DNA of 64,000 nt from Saccharibacillus sp. CPCC 101409 (GTDB lineage: Bacteria > Bacillota > Bacilli > Paenibacillales > Paenibacillaceae). Of this stretch, positions 18,593 to 27,419 are shown piece by piece. Positions within the stretch are counted from its first letter, which is position 1, and each line of letters begins with the position of its first letter. Location of the stretch: assembly GCF_030518235.1 (NCBI RefSeq), contig NZ_JAULSA010000002.1, positions 248,001 through 312,000 of the forward strand. The letters are read 5' to 3'. A model generated the notes under the pieces. That model was not told the origin of the DNA and made no database searches. It saw nothing but the letters and a program-made list of their open reading frames with translations. A program made the position numbers and the translations under genes.

Positions 18593-20335
18593 ATGAAAAA
18601 GAAAAGCTGGATGATGCTTCTCACGCTGATTCTCGTAATCGGCACGGTTCTCGCAGGCTGCGGAAGCGCCAAAGAGACGACGACAGACACGGGTAGCAAG
18701 ACCGAAGAGGGTACGACGGGCACGGATAAGGGGACTACAACCGAACCGGCCGGCGATGCGACGGACGCCAATCTGGCAGCCGATCAAACCCTGCACTTGA
18801 ACCTCAGTGCGGAACCTCCGACACTCGACCCTGCTCAAGCTCAAGACAGCCAATCGAACACTGCACTGCGCTTTATGTATGAAGGTCTGGCGAAGATCGA
18901 CGCCGACGGAAATCCGGAAGGCGGCGCAGCCGAAAACTGGGACATTTCTGAAGACGGCCTGACTTACACGTTCCATATGCGTCAAGGCGCAAAATGGAGC
19001 AACGGCGACCCGGTAACGGCAAACGATTTCGTATACGCCTGGCAGCGCGTCCTGAGCCCGGAAACAACTCCGGCTCCGGTATATGCTTACCAGCTGTACT
19101 ACATCAAAGGCGCTGAAGACTTCAACACCGGCAAAACTTCGGATTTCTCGACTGTAGGCGTTAAAGCGGTCGACGAAAACACGCTCGAAGTTACACTGGT
19201 CAACCCGACCCCTTACTTCCTGGGACTGACTTCGTTCTACACGTACTATCCGGTGCACCAAGCGTCGGTTGAAGCGGACGAAGCATGGGCGACGGACGCA
19301 AGCAAAATGGTGACAAACGGACCGTTCACCCTGACGACCTGGACTACGGGTTCCGAAATGGGCTGGACGAAAAACGAACAATATTGGGATGCGGCCAGCA
19401 TCAAGCTGACCAACGTTACGGCTTCGATCGTAAACAGCGGCGCAACCGAAACCGCTTCGTACCAAAGCGGCGAGATCGATTATGCCGGCGCTCCTACGGG
19501 CGAAATCCCGACCGACCAAATTCAACCTCTGAGCGATCAGCTCAAAGACGAATTCAAACTGTCGGATATCGCTTCGACTTACTACTATGAATTCAACAAC
19601 AAAGAAAAACCGTTCGACAACGCAAAAATCCGTAAAGCTTTCGCAATGTCCATCGATCGTCAATCGCTGATCGACAATGTAACCAAAGCCGGACAAACTC
19701 CTGCTTACGGTTTCGTGCCTACGGCAATCGCCGGTCTGGACAATAAGTCGTTCCGCGAAATGTATCCGGACAGCGGATACCTGACGGAAGATGTGGAACA
19801 AGCTAAAACGCTGCTGGCGGAAGGGATGAAAGAAGAAGGCCTCACGAAGCTTCCTCCGATCACCCTGCTGTACAACACCAGCGAAAACCACCAGAAGCTG
19901 GCCCTGGCCGTAGCCGACATGTGGGAAAAGAACCTGGGCGTAACGATCGAAACAAAGAACGAAGAATGGTCGGTATTCCTCGAAACGCGTAAAACGGGTA
20001 ACTATCAGATCGCTCGCGCAGGCTGGTCTGCCGACTATGACGATCCGATGACTTACCTCGACATGTACGTAACGGACGGCGGCAACAACACCGCTTTCTA
20101 CTCGAACGAGAACTACGACAAGCTGATCGCCGAAGCTTACAAAGGCGGCAACGATCCGGCTAAACGTATGCAGGAACTGGCGGATGCCGAGAAACAACTG
20201 ATCGGCGAAGACACGGCGATCATTCCTGTGTACTACTACACGCAAGCATCGCTGACTAAACCTTACCTCAAAGGTGTAACGACAGACTTCTCGGGTGCGA
20301 TCAACTTCACCCGCGCTTACCTGGAAGAACATTAA
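18593..20335 (+). CDS. oppA: Oligopeptide ABC transporter substrate-binding lipoprotein
   Basis: Binds peptides outside the membrane for import. The 580-residue product has a lipoprotein signal with lipobox VLAGC (Cys23), a Thr/Ser/Gly-rich linker (about 24-60), then the SBP family 5 fold: LHLNLSAEPPTLDPAQAQDS, AENWDISEDGLTYTFHMRQG, VTANDFVYAWQRVLSP and, near the end, IARAGWSADYDDPMTYLDMY. It is closest in type to OppA/DppE. Codons favour T-ending Ala and Pro codons more than neighbouring genes, as expected of a highly expressed protein. A hairpin terminator after it would let it be made in excess over the permeases. Confidence 0.95.
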   Translation: MKKKSWMMLLTLILVIGTVLAGCGSAKETTTDTGSKTEEGTTGTDKGTTTEPAGDATDANLAADQTLHLNLSAEPPTLDPAQAQDSQSNTALRFMYEGLAKIDADGNPEGGAAENWDISEDGLTYTFHMRQGAKWSNGDPVTANDFVYAWQRVLSPETTPAPVYAYQLYYIKGAEDFNTGKTSDFSTVGVKAVDENTLEVTLVNPTPYFLGLTSFYTYYPVHQASVEADEAWATDASKMVTNGPFTLTTWTTGSEMGWTKNEQYWDAASIKLTNVTASIVNSGATETASYQSGEIDYAGAPTGEIPTDQIQPLSDQLKDEFKLSDIASTYYYEFNNKEKPFDNAKIRKAFAMSIDRQSLIDNVTKAGQTPAYGFVPTAIAGLDNKSFREMYPDSGYLTEDVEQAKTLLAEGMKEEGLTKLPPITLLYNTSENHQKLALAVADMWEKNLGVTIETKNEEWSVFLETRKTGNYQIARAGWSADYDDPMTYLDMYVTDGGNNTAFYSNENYDKLIAEAYKGGNDPAKRMQELADAEKQLIGEDTAIIPVYYYTQASLTKPYLKGVTTDFSGAINFTRAYLEEH

Positions 20336-20339
20336 GAGC

Positions 20340-20463
20340 GGTTTACGGTTAGAAGCAGCACCTAACCTTGTCAACGCCAAAAAGTAAGGTTACGCCCCCT
20401 GAATGGCACTTAAAGCGTGTGCGTTTCAGTTGAACGTAAACCTCTGATTAAGAGTTGACAAGG
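20340..20463 (+). other. Structured oppA-oppB intergenic segment with competing inverted repeats
   Basis: Several pairings can be drawn: 20347-20352 with 20362-20367 (GGTTAG/CTAACC), 20364-20369 with 20386-20391 (AACCTT/AAGGTT), 20366-20375 with 20454-20463 (perfect 10 bp, CCTTGTCAAC/GTTGACAAGG) and 20340-20347 with 20435-20442 (GGTTTACG/CGTAAACC). Some exclude each other and the last two would cross as a pseudoknot. No known riboswitch was recognised. Confidence 0.45.
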
Positions 20464-20481
20464 TACCAGTTAAATAAAAAC

Positions 20482-20521
20482 TCGGGATATATGTGAGCTT
20501 CATATATATCCCGATTTTTTT
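20482..20521 (+). terminator. Intercistronic terminator between oppA and oppB
   Basis: Stem TCGGGATATATG.. with ..CATATATATCCCGA (20482-20495 with 20501-20514), then seven T (20515-20521). Read-through would set the ratio of binding protein to permease. The remaining gap to 20662 shows no gene. Confidence 0.8.
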
Positions 20522-20662
20522 GCATGTTTGTGGGCTTTCCAATTATCTGACGAGAACGCCAATAAATAACTATGAATACAATGGATTTTGTCAAATAAAT
20601 TTGTATGAGATCGATGAAGGACAAGTAGGAACGAGTAGAAAAGAAAGGGGAGAAATTGTGCA

Positions 20663-21595
20663 ATGGCACGTTATGTAACCAGTAAGTTTCTATACACGCT
20701 GCTTTCTTTATTTATCCTGATTACGGCAACCTTCTTCTTGATGAAGGCGATTCCGGGCGATCCGTTCATGTCCGAAAAAGAAGTGCCGGCTCCGATCCGC
20801 GCGCGGTTGGAGGCTCAATACGGTCTCGACAAACCGGAAATCGTGCAGTACGTCAATTATCTGGGCAATATCCTTCAGGGCGACCTGGGCATCTCGATGA
20901 AGAAGCTGAATCAGGATGTCGGACACATTATCGGCCAGACGTTCGGCGTGTCGCTGAGACTGGGCCTGGTGGCGGTAGTCGTATCCGTAATCGTGGGGGT
21001 GGGGCTGGGTCTTCTCGCCGCGCTTTACCACCGAAAGCTGATCGACAATGTGACGATGGTGCTTGCCGTGCTTGGTATGTCGGTACCGAGTTTCGTGCTC
21101 GCTTCGCTGCTTCAATATCTGCTCGCCTTTAGGCTGGACTTATTCCACGTAACCGGTCTCAAAGGCCCGCTCGATTATGTGCTCCCGGTAGCGGCGCTGT
21201 CCGCGCAGCCGATCGCGTTTATCGCGCGTCTGACGCGTTCGAGCATGCTGGAAGTTCTGCATGCCGATTATGTCAAAACGGCCAAAGCCAAAGGTTTGAA
21301 ATGGCCGGCCATCCTGTGGAAACACGTGATTCGCAACGGCATCCTGCCGATCGTGACTTACGTGGGACCGATGACCGCCAACGTTATTACGGGGTCGGTC
21401 GTCGTCGAACGGATCTTCGGCATCGGCGGCATCGGCAAAGTGTACGTCGACAGTATCAATAACCGCGACTATACGCTGATTATGGGGATTACCCTTTTCT
21501 ACGGCATCATTTTGATGGCGGCGCGCTTCATTACCGATATCGTTTACGTTCTCGTCGATCCGCGCATCAAATTGACATCGGGCAAGGAGGGTTAA
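20663..21595 (+). CDS. oppB: Oligopeptide ABC transporter permease OppB
   Basis: Membrane subunit of the peptide importer. 310 residues, six predicted helices starting with FLYTLLSLFILITATFFLMK, then the long periplasm-facing loop, and the ATPase-coupling EAA-type loop in DYVKTAKAKGLKWPAILWKH. The DPR ending (LVDPRIKL) is typical of the OppB/DppB family. A GGGGAG lies about 10 nt before the ATG. It follows the terminator and reads into oppC with 4 bp between them. Confidence 0.94.
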   Translation: MARYVTSKFLYTLLSLFILITATFFLMKAIPGDPFMSEKEVPAPIRARLEAQYGLDKPEIVQYVNYLGNILQGDLGISMKKLNQDVGHIIGQTFGVSLRLGLVAVVVSVIVGVGLGLLAALYHRKLIDNVTMVLAVLGMSVPSFVLASLLQYLLAFRLDLFHVTGLKGPLDYVLPVAALSAQPIAFIARLTRSSMLEVLHADYVKTAKAKGLKWPAILWKHVIRNGILPIVTYVGPMTANVITGSVVVERIFGIGGIGKVYVDSINNRDYTLIMGITLFYGIILMAARFITDIVYVLVDPRIKLTSGKEG

Positions 21596-21599
21596 GCAA

Positions 21600-22565
21600 G
21601 TGGCTAATAACAATTTGACAAACAAGCAGCCGATTCCGACCCTGACGGCGGCGGACTTCCAGCCGGTCGATATCAACCAGCGGGAATCGGAAGCCATCAA
21701 ACGCGAAAGCCTGTCGGCATGGCGCGATACCTGGGAACGCCTGCGCAGCAATAAAGTCGCCATGGGCGCGTTGATCGCCCTGTTCGTAATCGTGCTCGCT
21801 TCGCTGATCGGTCCCGTGATTTCGCACTGGGTTCACGGTTACAATTATAAATCCAACGATCTGTTGGCGACTAACCAGAAGCCTTCGGGCACGCACTGGT
21901 TCGGCACCGACGACCTCGGCCGCGATATGTTCGTGCGGACGTGGATGGGCGCCCGGATCTCGCTGACGATCGGTCTGGCGGCGGCGCTGATCGATCTGCT
22001 GATCGGCGTGATCTACGGCGGCATCATGGGTTACTTCGGCGGCCGCGTCGATACGGTCATGAACAAATTTTCCGAAATTTTGTACGCGATTCCTTACCTG
22101 CTCGTTACCATCCTGCTGCTGGTCGTATTCAAGCCGAGCCTGGGCACAATCATTCTGGCTCTGACCATTACCGGCTGGATCAATATGTCCTGGATCGTAC
22201 GGGGCGAAATCCTGAAGCTGAAAAGCCGGGAATACGTTCTGGCTTCGCGTTCGATGGGCGCAGGCACGGGCAGACTGCTGTTCCGTCACCTCCTGCCGAA
22301 TGCAAGCGGTCCAATTATCGTTACGCTGACGCTGTCGGTGCCGAGCGCCATTTTTGCGGAATCGTTCCTGAGCTTCCTCGGTCTGGGCGTACAGGCTCCG
22401 ATCTCCTCGCTCGGTTCGATGGTCGAAAACGCGCTGACCGGCTGGATGTACTACCCGTGGCGGATGCTGTTCCCGGCGGTTCTGATCAGTTTGATCATGC
22501 TGGCGTTCACTCTGCTGGGAGACGGCCTGCGCGATGCGCTCGACCCGTCGCTCAAAAATAAGTAA
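21600..22565 (+). CDS. oppC: Oligopeptide ABC transporter permease OppC
   Basis: Second membrane subunit. 321 residues; N-terminal OppC domain (LSAWRDTWERLRSNKVAMGA) followed by the first helix, then HWFGTDDLGRDMFVRTWMGA, the hallmark of OppC/DppC, four or five further helices and the coupling loop YVLASRSMGAGTGRLLFRHL. It ends LGDGLRDALDPSLKNK, the family C-terminus. The GTG start is set by AAGGAGG (21584-21590). Confidence 0.94.
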   Translation: MANNNLTNKQPIPTLTAADFQPVDINQRESEAIKRESLSAWRDTWERLRSNKVAMGALIALFVIVLASLIGPVISHWVHGYNYKSNDLLATNQKPSGTHWFGTDDLGRDMFVRTWMGARISLTIGLAAALIDLLIGVIYGGIMGYFGGRVDTVMNKFSEILYAIPYLLVTILLLVVFKPSLGTIILALTITGWINMSWIVRGEILKLKSREYVLASRSMGAGTGRLLFRHLLPNASGPIIVTLTLSVPSAIFAESFLSFLGLGVQAPISSLGSMVENALTGWMYYPWRMLFPAVLISLIMLAFTLLGDGLRDALDPSLKNK

Positions 22566-22598
22566 TCCGCAAATTCTAAAGTGAAGGAGGCGTCAGCC

Positions 22599-23522
22599 AT
22601 GGGAGCACAACTGGGCAAGAACCTGATCGAAGTCGAAGGGCTGAAGAAGTATTTTAATGTAGGAAAAGGCAAAGTGCTCAAAGCGGTCGACAACCTGAAC
22701 TTTTATATTCGCGAAGGCGAAACGCTCGGTATGGTGGGCGAATCCGGCTGCGGCAAATCGACGGCGGGACGCACCATTCTGCGCTTGTACGAACCGACCG
22801 CAGGCAGCGTGCGCTTCAACGGAACCGACATTTACAAGCTTTCTCCTTCGAAAATGAAGGCGATGCGCCGCGATATGCAGATGATCTTCCAGGACCCGTA
22901 TGCTTCCCTGAATCCCCGCTTTACGGTATCGGATATTATCGGCGAAGCGCTGGATATCCACAATATGGCCGGCAGCCGGGGCGAACGTAAAAAGCGGATC
23001 GAAGAACTGCTCGACCTGGTCGGTCTCAATACCGATCACGCGACCCGCTACCCGCATGAATTCTCGGGCGGCCAGCGCCAACGGATCGGGATTGCCCGCG
23101 CGCTTGCGGTTAACCCGAAATTTATTATCTGCGACGAACCGATCTCCGCGCTCGACGTGTCGATTCAGGCTCAGGTCGTCAACCTGCTGCAGGAACTGCA
23201 GGAGCGTCTCGGACTGACTTATCTGTTTATCGCGCACGATCTGTCGATGGTCAAGCATATCAGCGACCGCGTCGCCGTTATGTACCTCGGCAAAATGGTC
23301 GAGCTGGCGGAAAGCGAAGAATTGTACCGCAACCCGATCCACCCGTACACCAAGTCGCTGCTGTCCGCGATTCCGGTTCCGGACCCGGAAGTCGAATCGC
23401 AAAGAAAACGGATTCTGATGACGGCCGAAGGCGGCGGTCCGATCCGCTCGGCGGACGACGATTCGGAACAGCCGACGCTGGTGGAAGTTTCGCCGGGGCA
23501 CTGGGTCGCTACGCCTTACTAA
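22599..23522 (+). CDS. oppF: Oligopeptide ABC transporter ATP-binding protein OppF
   Basis: ATPase subunit of the importer. 307 residues with Walker [11 protein letters not shown]-loop [15 protein letters not shown], signature [14 protein letters not shown], Walker [16 protein letters not shown]-loop [12 protein letters not shown] and the C-terminal oligopeptide domain around [15 protein letters not shown]. The sequence type is OppF rather than OppD. No OppD gene is present in the operon, which is odd because these importers normally use an OppD-OppF heterodimer. The start is set by AAGGAGG 8 nt upstream. A terminator follows. Confidence 0.95.
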   Translation: MGAQLGKNLIEVEGLKKYFNVGKGKVLKAVDNLNFYIREGETLGMVGESGCGKSTAGRTILRLYEPTAGSVRFNGTDIYKLSPSKMKAMRRDMQMIFQDPYASLNPRFTVSDIIGEALDIHNMAGSRGERKKRIEELLDLVGLNTDHATRYPHEFSGGQRQRIGIARALAVNPKFIICDEPISALDVSIQAQVVNLLQELQERLGLTYLFIAHDLSMVKHISDRVAVMYLGKMVELAESEELYRNPIHPYTKSLLSAIPVPDPEVESQRKRILMTAEGGGPIRSADDDSEQPTLVEVSPGHWVATPY

Positions 23523-23598
23523 GAAAATAACGCTTCAAACGCCGGCCGATACGGCCGCAGCGGTTCGAAACGAATATCCGCCGTTCAAGCGGACATGC

Positions 23599-23644
23599 AA
23601 GCCGTCTTCCCAAGCGACTTTTCGCCCGGGAAAACGGCTTTTTA
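23599..23644 (+). terminator. Terminator of the opp operon
   Basis: AAGCCGT(c)TTCCC pairs with GGGAA(a)ACGGCTT (23599-23611 with about 23628-23640), then a T-run to 23643. Confidence 0.8.
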
Positions 23645-23693
23645 CGTTTTCGGACGGTATACGAACTTTATCTCGCTCTGAACGAAAGTTGTT

Positions 23694-23722
23694 TTGACGA
23701 CTTGGGAACGATTGGGTACAAT
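23694..23722 (+). promoter_or_regulatory. Promoter of bshC
   Basis: TTGACG (23694-23699) and TACAAT (23717-23722) with a 17-bp spacer, about 45 bp before the bshC start. Confidence 0.82.
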
Positions 23723-23767
23723 CAAGAAGGGTTTAAGCAGAAAGCAGACAGGAGGCAGACGCCAGAC

Positions 23768-25396
23768 ATGAATGTCATTCCGCAGGCGCTTCGCAAAGGC
23801 TCGGCCTTGGGAGAAGATTATGTGCGCGGACAGCACGCGCATGGATTATACGAGTATGATTTACAGGATGAAGGCGCGCTGCGTCGCAGAGCGGATTGGC
23901 TCGATTCGGCGGAACGGCCGCGGGCCGACCGCAGGGCGCTGTTCGGCGTGCTGGAAGCCTATAATGGGAAATATAACGCTCATCCGGCCGTGAAGGAGTC
24001 GCTGGAACGGTTGAAGGACGAGCGGACGCTGGTCGTCGCGGGCGGCCAGCAGAGCGGATTGTTTACCGGCTCGCTGCTCGTGGTTTACAAAGCGGCGACG
24101 ATTATCCATGCCGCGCGCGAAGCTTCGCGGCGGCTGGAGCGGGAAGTTGTGCCGGTGTTCTGGATCGCGGGCGAAGACCACGACTGGGACGAAGCGGATC
24201 ATACGTATGTGCTGACGCCGGAGCTCGACGTCCGGCGTCTGCGTATGGAAGCGTGGCACGACGGCAAGTCGTCCGTCAGCGAGATCGCCGTTTCGCCGGA
24301 GCGCTGGGAAGAAGCGGTTGCGGAACTGGAATCGCTGCTGCCGGATACGGAGTTCAAAGGCGAGGTCCTGGAAATGCTTTGGAGCGAACTGCCGGATTCG
24401 GTCAGCCTGAGCGCCGGGTTCGCCCGGCTGATCGGCCGATTGTTCGGGCGCTACGGGTTGATTCTGGTCGATTCGGCCGATCCCGCGCTGCGGGCGGTCG
24501 AGCAGCCGATGTTCCGGCAGCTGATCGAGCGCAACGACGAGTTCGAGTCGGCTTATCTGACCGCCGCCCGCCGGATCGAAGATTCCGGTTACGAGCAGCA
24601 GGCGCAGGCCGTGGAAGGCGGCGCCAATCTGTTCTATGTACACGAAGGCCAGCGGCTGCTGCTGTTCAAGCAGGATGGCAAATTCGCCGACCGCCGCGGA
24701 ACGGTGATTCTCACCAAAGAAGAGCTGCTGGAGCGTCTTGAGCGATGTCCGGAGTGTTTCAGCAATAATGTGCTGACGCGTCCGCTGATGCAGGATTATC
24801 TGTTTCCGGTGCTCTCGGCCGTGCTGGGCCTCGGCGAAGTCGCCTACTGGGCGGGCACGCTGGACGGATTCAAAGCGGCCGGCATGCAGATGCCGATTCT
24901 TCAGCCGCGGATGTCGTTTACGCTGCTGGAACCGCCGGTTAGAAAGCATATGGAGCATTACGGACTTTCGTTCGACGACGTGATGGAGCGCTTCGACGAG
25001 CGGCGCGAAGCCTGGCTGGCGGAGCAGGACAAACTGGGCATGGACGATCGCTTCGAAGCCGCCAAAGCCGAGTTCGAACGGCTGTATGCGCCGGTGATCG
25101 AAAGGCTCGGCGAACTGCAGCCCGGATTGACGCGGCTCGGCGAGACAAACCGCTCGAAGATCATCGACCAGATTTCCTTTTTGCAGGGCAAGACCAAGCA
25201 GACCATTGAGCGCCAGAACGAAGCGGAACTGCGCCGGTGGGAACGAATCGTCAAAACGCTGTTTCCGCTGGACCGGCCGCAGGAACGCGTATATACGGTT
25301 TTCTACGTATTGAACCGCTGCGGGCTGGAATGGATCGAAGAGCTGATGGCGATCGAACCGGACTTGACGGGCGGGCACCGCATCGTCGAATTGTAA
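23768..25396 (+). CDS. bshC: Putative cysteine ligase BshC (bacillithiol synthesis)
   Basis: Catalyses (or is required for) the last step of bacillithiol synthesis, addition of cysteine to glucosaminyl-malate. 542 residues, equal to the family norm (about 540). Characteristic blocks are VVAGGQQSGLFTGSLLVVYK (near residue 90), FWIAGEDHDWDEADHTYV (near 130) and the long C-terminal coiled coil around 440-500. The start at 23768 is preceded by AGGAGG at 23750-23755 (12 nt, slightly long). In B. subtilis bshC lies just before mraZ; here ahcY lies between them. Confidence 0.93.
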   Translation: MNVIPQALRKGSALGEDYVRGQHAHGLYEYDLQDEGALRRRADWLDSAERPRADRRALFGVLEAYNGKYNAHPAVKESLERLKDERTLVVAGGQQSGLFTGSLLVVYKAATIIHAAREASRRLEREVVPVFWIAGEDHDWDEADHTYVLTPELDVRRLRMEAWHDGKSSVSEIAVSPERWEEAVAELESLLPDTEFKGEVLEMLWSELPDSVSLSAGFARLIGRLFGRYGLILVDSADPALRAVEQPMFRQLIERNDEFESAYLTAARRIEDSGYEQQAQAVEGGANLFYVHEGQRLLLFKQDGKFADRRGTVILTKEELLERLERCPECFSNNVLTRPLMQDYLFPVLSAVLGLGEVAYWAGTLDGFKAAGMQMPILQPRMSFTLLEPPVRKHMEHYGLSFDDVMERFDERREAWLAEQDKLGMDDRFEAAKAEFERLYAPVIERLGELQPGLTRLGETNRSKIIDQISFLQGKTKQTIERQNEAELRRWERIVKTLFPLDRPQERVYTVFYVLNRCGLEWIEELMAIEPDLTGGHRIVEL

Positions 25397-25443
25397 GAGT
25401 ATCGGGCATTGTAAACCAGTCCATCATTTCGGGAGGTACATTT

Positions 25444-26709
25444 ATGAGTTCACTGGCCAAGCAAAACAGCATTATCGCCGATCCGAGCCTGGCGCCGGAA
25501 GGGCATCTCAAGATCGATTGGGCGTCCGCCCATATGCCGGTGCTGAACCGGATTCGGGAGCAGTTCGAACGCGATCAGCCTTTTAAAGGATTGAAAGTGT
25601 CGGTGTGCCTGCACCTTGAAGCCAAGACCGCTTATCTGGCGAAAGTGATTCAGGCGGGCGGCGCGGAAGTCACGATTACCGGCAGCAACCCGCTGTCCAC
25701 GCAGGACGACGTGTGCGCGGCGCTGGTCGAAGACGGCATTACCGTATTCGCCAAGTACCAGCCCGCTCCGGGCGAGCTCAAAGCGCTGAACATCAAAGCG
25801 CTCGAAGCGAAGCCGGATCTGATTATCGACGACGGCGGCGATCTGGCGACGATACTGCACGGAGAGCGTCCCGATCTGCTGGAAGGCATCCGCGGCGGCG
25901 CCGAAGAAACGACGACGGGAATCATCAAGCTGCGCTCGCTCGAAAACGAAGGCACGCTGAAGCTGCCGATGATCGGCGTCAACGAAGCGTTCTGCAAATC
26001 GCTGTTCGATAACCGCTACGGCACGGGCCAGTCGGCCTGGGACGGCATCATGCGGACGACCAATCTGATCGTAGCGGGCAAAACGGTCGTCGTAGTCGGT
26101 TACGGTTGGTGCGGCAAAGGCATGGCGATGAGAGCGCGGGGACTCGGGGCCAACGTTATCGTGACCGAAGTCGATCCGATCAAAGCGGTGGAAGCGCATA
26201 TGGAAGGTTTCCGCGTGATGACGATGCTCGAAGCGGCGAAGCTGGGCGATTTTTTCATTACGGTCACCGGCAACAAAGCGGTAATCGCGGGCGAGCATTT
26301 CGATGTGATGAAAGACGGAGCGATCCTGTCCAACGCGGGACACTTCGACGTCGAAGTCAACAAACCGGATATGGAAGAACGTTCGGAATCGATCCGGACC
26401 GTGCGCAAAAATATCGAAGAGTACCAGTTCAAAGACGGACGCAAAATTTACCTGCTTGCCGAAGGGCGGCTGGTGAACCTGGGCGCCGCCGACGGCCACC
26501 CGGCCGAAATCATGGACATGACGTTCGCGCTGCAGGCGCTTTCGCTGCGCTATGTGAACGAGCATTACGAAGAGATCGGCCGCCATATGATCAAGGTGCC
26601 GTACGAGCTCGACGAACAGGTGGCCCGTTACAAACTGGACAGCATGGATATCCGGATCGACGAGCTGAGCGAGATGCAGAAAACGTATTTGCAAAGCTGG
26701 AATGTCTAA
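25444..26709 (+). CDS. ahcY: Adenosylhomocysteinase (SAH hydrolase), short type
   Basis: Hydrolyses S-adenosylhomocysteine to adenosine and homocysteine with bound NAD. 421 residues: substrate domain with CLHLEAKTAYLAKVIQAGGA and DDGGDLATILH, the block TTTGIIKL, the NAD-binding Rossmann motif VVVVGYGWCGKGMAMRARGL, then SNAGHFDVEV. The protein is the shorter bacterial/archaeal form without the insertion and the long C-terminal tail of eukaryotic enzymes. A database may call such proteins AhcY or S-inosylhomocysteine hydrolase; the sequence alone does not decide. Most Bacillus species recycle SAH with Pfs and LuxS instead. GGGAGGT sets the start; it follows bshC by 47 bp. Confidence 0.9.
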   Translation: MSSLAKQNSIIADPSLAPEGHLKIDWASAHMPVLNRIREQFERDQPFKGLKVSVCLHLEAKTAYLAKVIQAGGAEVTITGSNPLSTQDDVCAALVEDGITVFAKYQPAPGELKALNIKALEAKPDLIIDDGGDLATILHGERPDLLEGIRGGAEETTTGIIKLRSLENEGTLKLPMIGVNEAFCKSLFDNRYGTGQSAWDGIMRTTNLIVAGKTVVVVGYGWCGKGMAMRARGLGANVIVTEVDPIKAVEAHMEGFRVMTMLEAAKLGDFFITVTGNKAVIAGEHFDVMKDGAILSNAGHFDVEVNKPDMEERSESIRTVRKNIEEYQFKDGRKIYLLAEGRLVNLGAADGHPAEIMDMTFALQALSLRYVNEHYEEIGRHMIKVPYELDEQVARYKLDSMDIRIDELSEMQKTYLQSWNV

Positions 26710-26731
26710 CAAAACGATAGGCTGATTCCTT

Positions 26732-26777
26732 AAAAGGCCGTTTTCCCGAAGGATTTACAGGGGAAACGGCCTTTTTT
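26732..26777 (+). terminator. Terminator after ahcY
   Basis: Long stem AAAAGGCCGTTTTCCC (26732-26747) with GGGGAAACGGCCTTTT, T-run to 26777. It separates the bshC-ahcY unit from the division cluster. Confidence 0.9.
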
Positions 26778-26850
26778 AGTTGAAAAAAGGAGAATGAATT
26801 CGAAAAAAACGTCAAATACGGCGAAATTTCATGAAATTTGCGGAAGGACT

Positions 26851-26879
26851 TTGATTTCGCGCGTCGAATCTATTATGCT
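26851..26879 (+). promoter_or_regulatory. Promoter of the mraZ division and cell wall operon
   Basis: TTGATT (26851-26856), 17-bp spacer, TATGCT (26874-26879). The three MraZ boxes start 3 bp downstream, where bound protein would block initiation. Confidence 0.65.
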
Positions 26880-26881
26880 GT

Positions 26882-26907
26882 AAGTGGTGGAAAGTGGTAT
26901 GAAGTGG
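26882..26907 (+). promoter_or_regulatory. MraZ-binding boxes (three direct AAGTGG repeats)
   Basis: AAGTGG occurs at 26882-26887, 26892-26897 and 26902-26907, spaced exactly 10 bp apart, one helical turn. MraZ is known to bind short GTGG-type direct repeats upstream of its own gene in several bacteria, so this is very likely the autoregulatory operator of the dcw cluster. Confidence 0.85.
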
Positions 26908-26936
26908 AGGAGAACGGGCGAGGAGTGGATCGAACG

Positions 26937-27374
26937 ATGTTTATGGGCGAATACAGGCATAACATCGACGACAAAGGCCGCATTATCATGCCGGCCAAAT
27001 TCCGGGAACGGCTCGGCGCGTCCTGTATTGTGACGCGGGGGCTCGACCAGTGCTTGTTCGTTTACTCCGAGCAGGAATGGGGACTTCTCGAAAGCAAGCT
27101 CAAGAACCTTCCGCTGATGAAAGCCGACGCGCGCGCTTTCACCCGGTTTTTCTTCTCGGGTGCGGCCGAATGCGAATGGGACAAGCAGGGAAGGGCCGGT
27201 CTGCCCGCCAACTTGCGCGAATACGCCAAGTTGGACAAGGAGTGCGTCATTATCGGCGCCGGCGGACGGGTGGAGATCTGGAGCCGAGAAGTATGGGAAC
27301 CTTACTATTCGAAGTCCGAAGAATCGTTCGGCGAGATCGCCGAGAAGCTGACGGATTTCGATATCGACTTTTGA
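26937..27374 (+). CDS. mraZ: Transcriptional regulator MraZ
   Basis: AbrB-like DNA-binding regulator of the division cluster. 145 residues with the two tandem SpoVT-AbrB-like repeats: [20 protein letters not shown] (first) and [20 protein letters not shown] (second, near residue 80). Start at 26937 gives MFMGEYRHN, the conserved beginning; AGGAG at 26921-26925 lies 11 nt upstream, and the next ATG is two codons further on. First gene of the cluster, with its operator directly upstream. Confidence 0.95.
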   Translation: MFMGEYRHNIDDKGRIIMPAKFRERLGASCIVTRGLDQCLFVYSEQEWGLLESKLKNLPLMKADARAFTRFFFSGAAECEWDKQGRAGLPANLREYAKLDKECVIIGAGGRVEIWSREVWEPYYSKSEESFGEIAEKLTDFDIDF

Positions 27375-27419
27375 CTATGCGAAATTTAATTTGACTGGTA
27401 ATGTCTGGGGGATACGAAA

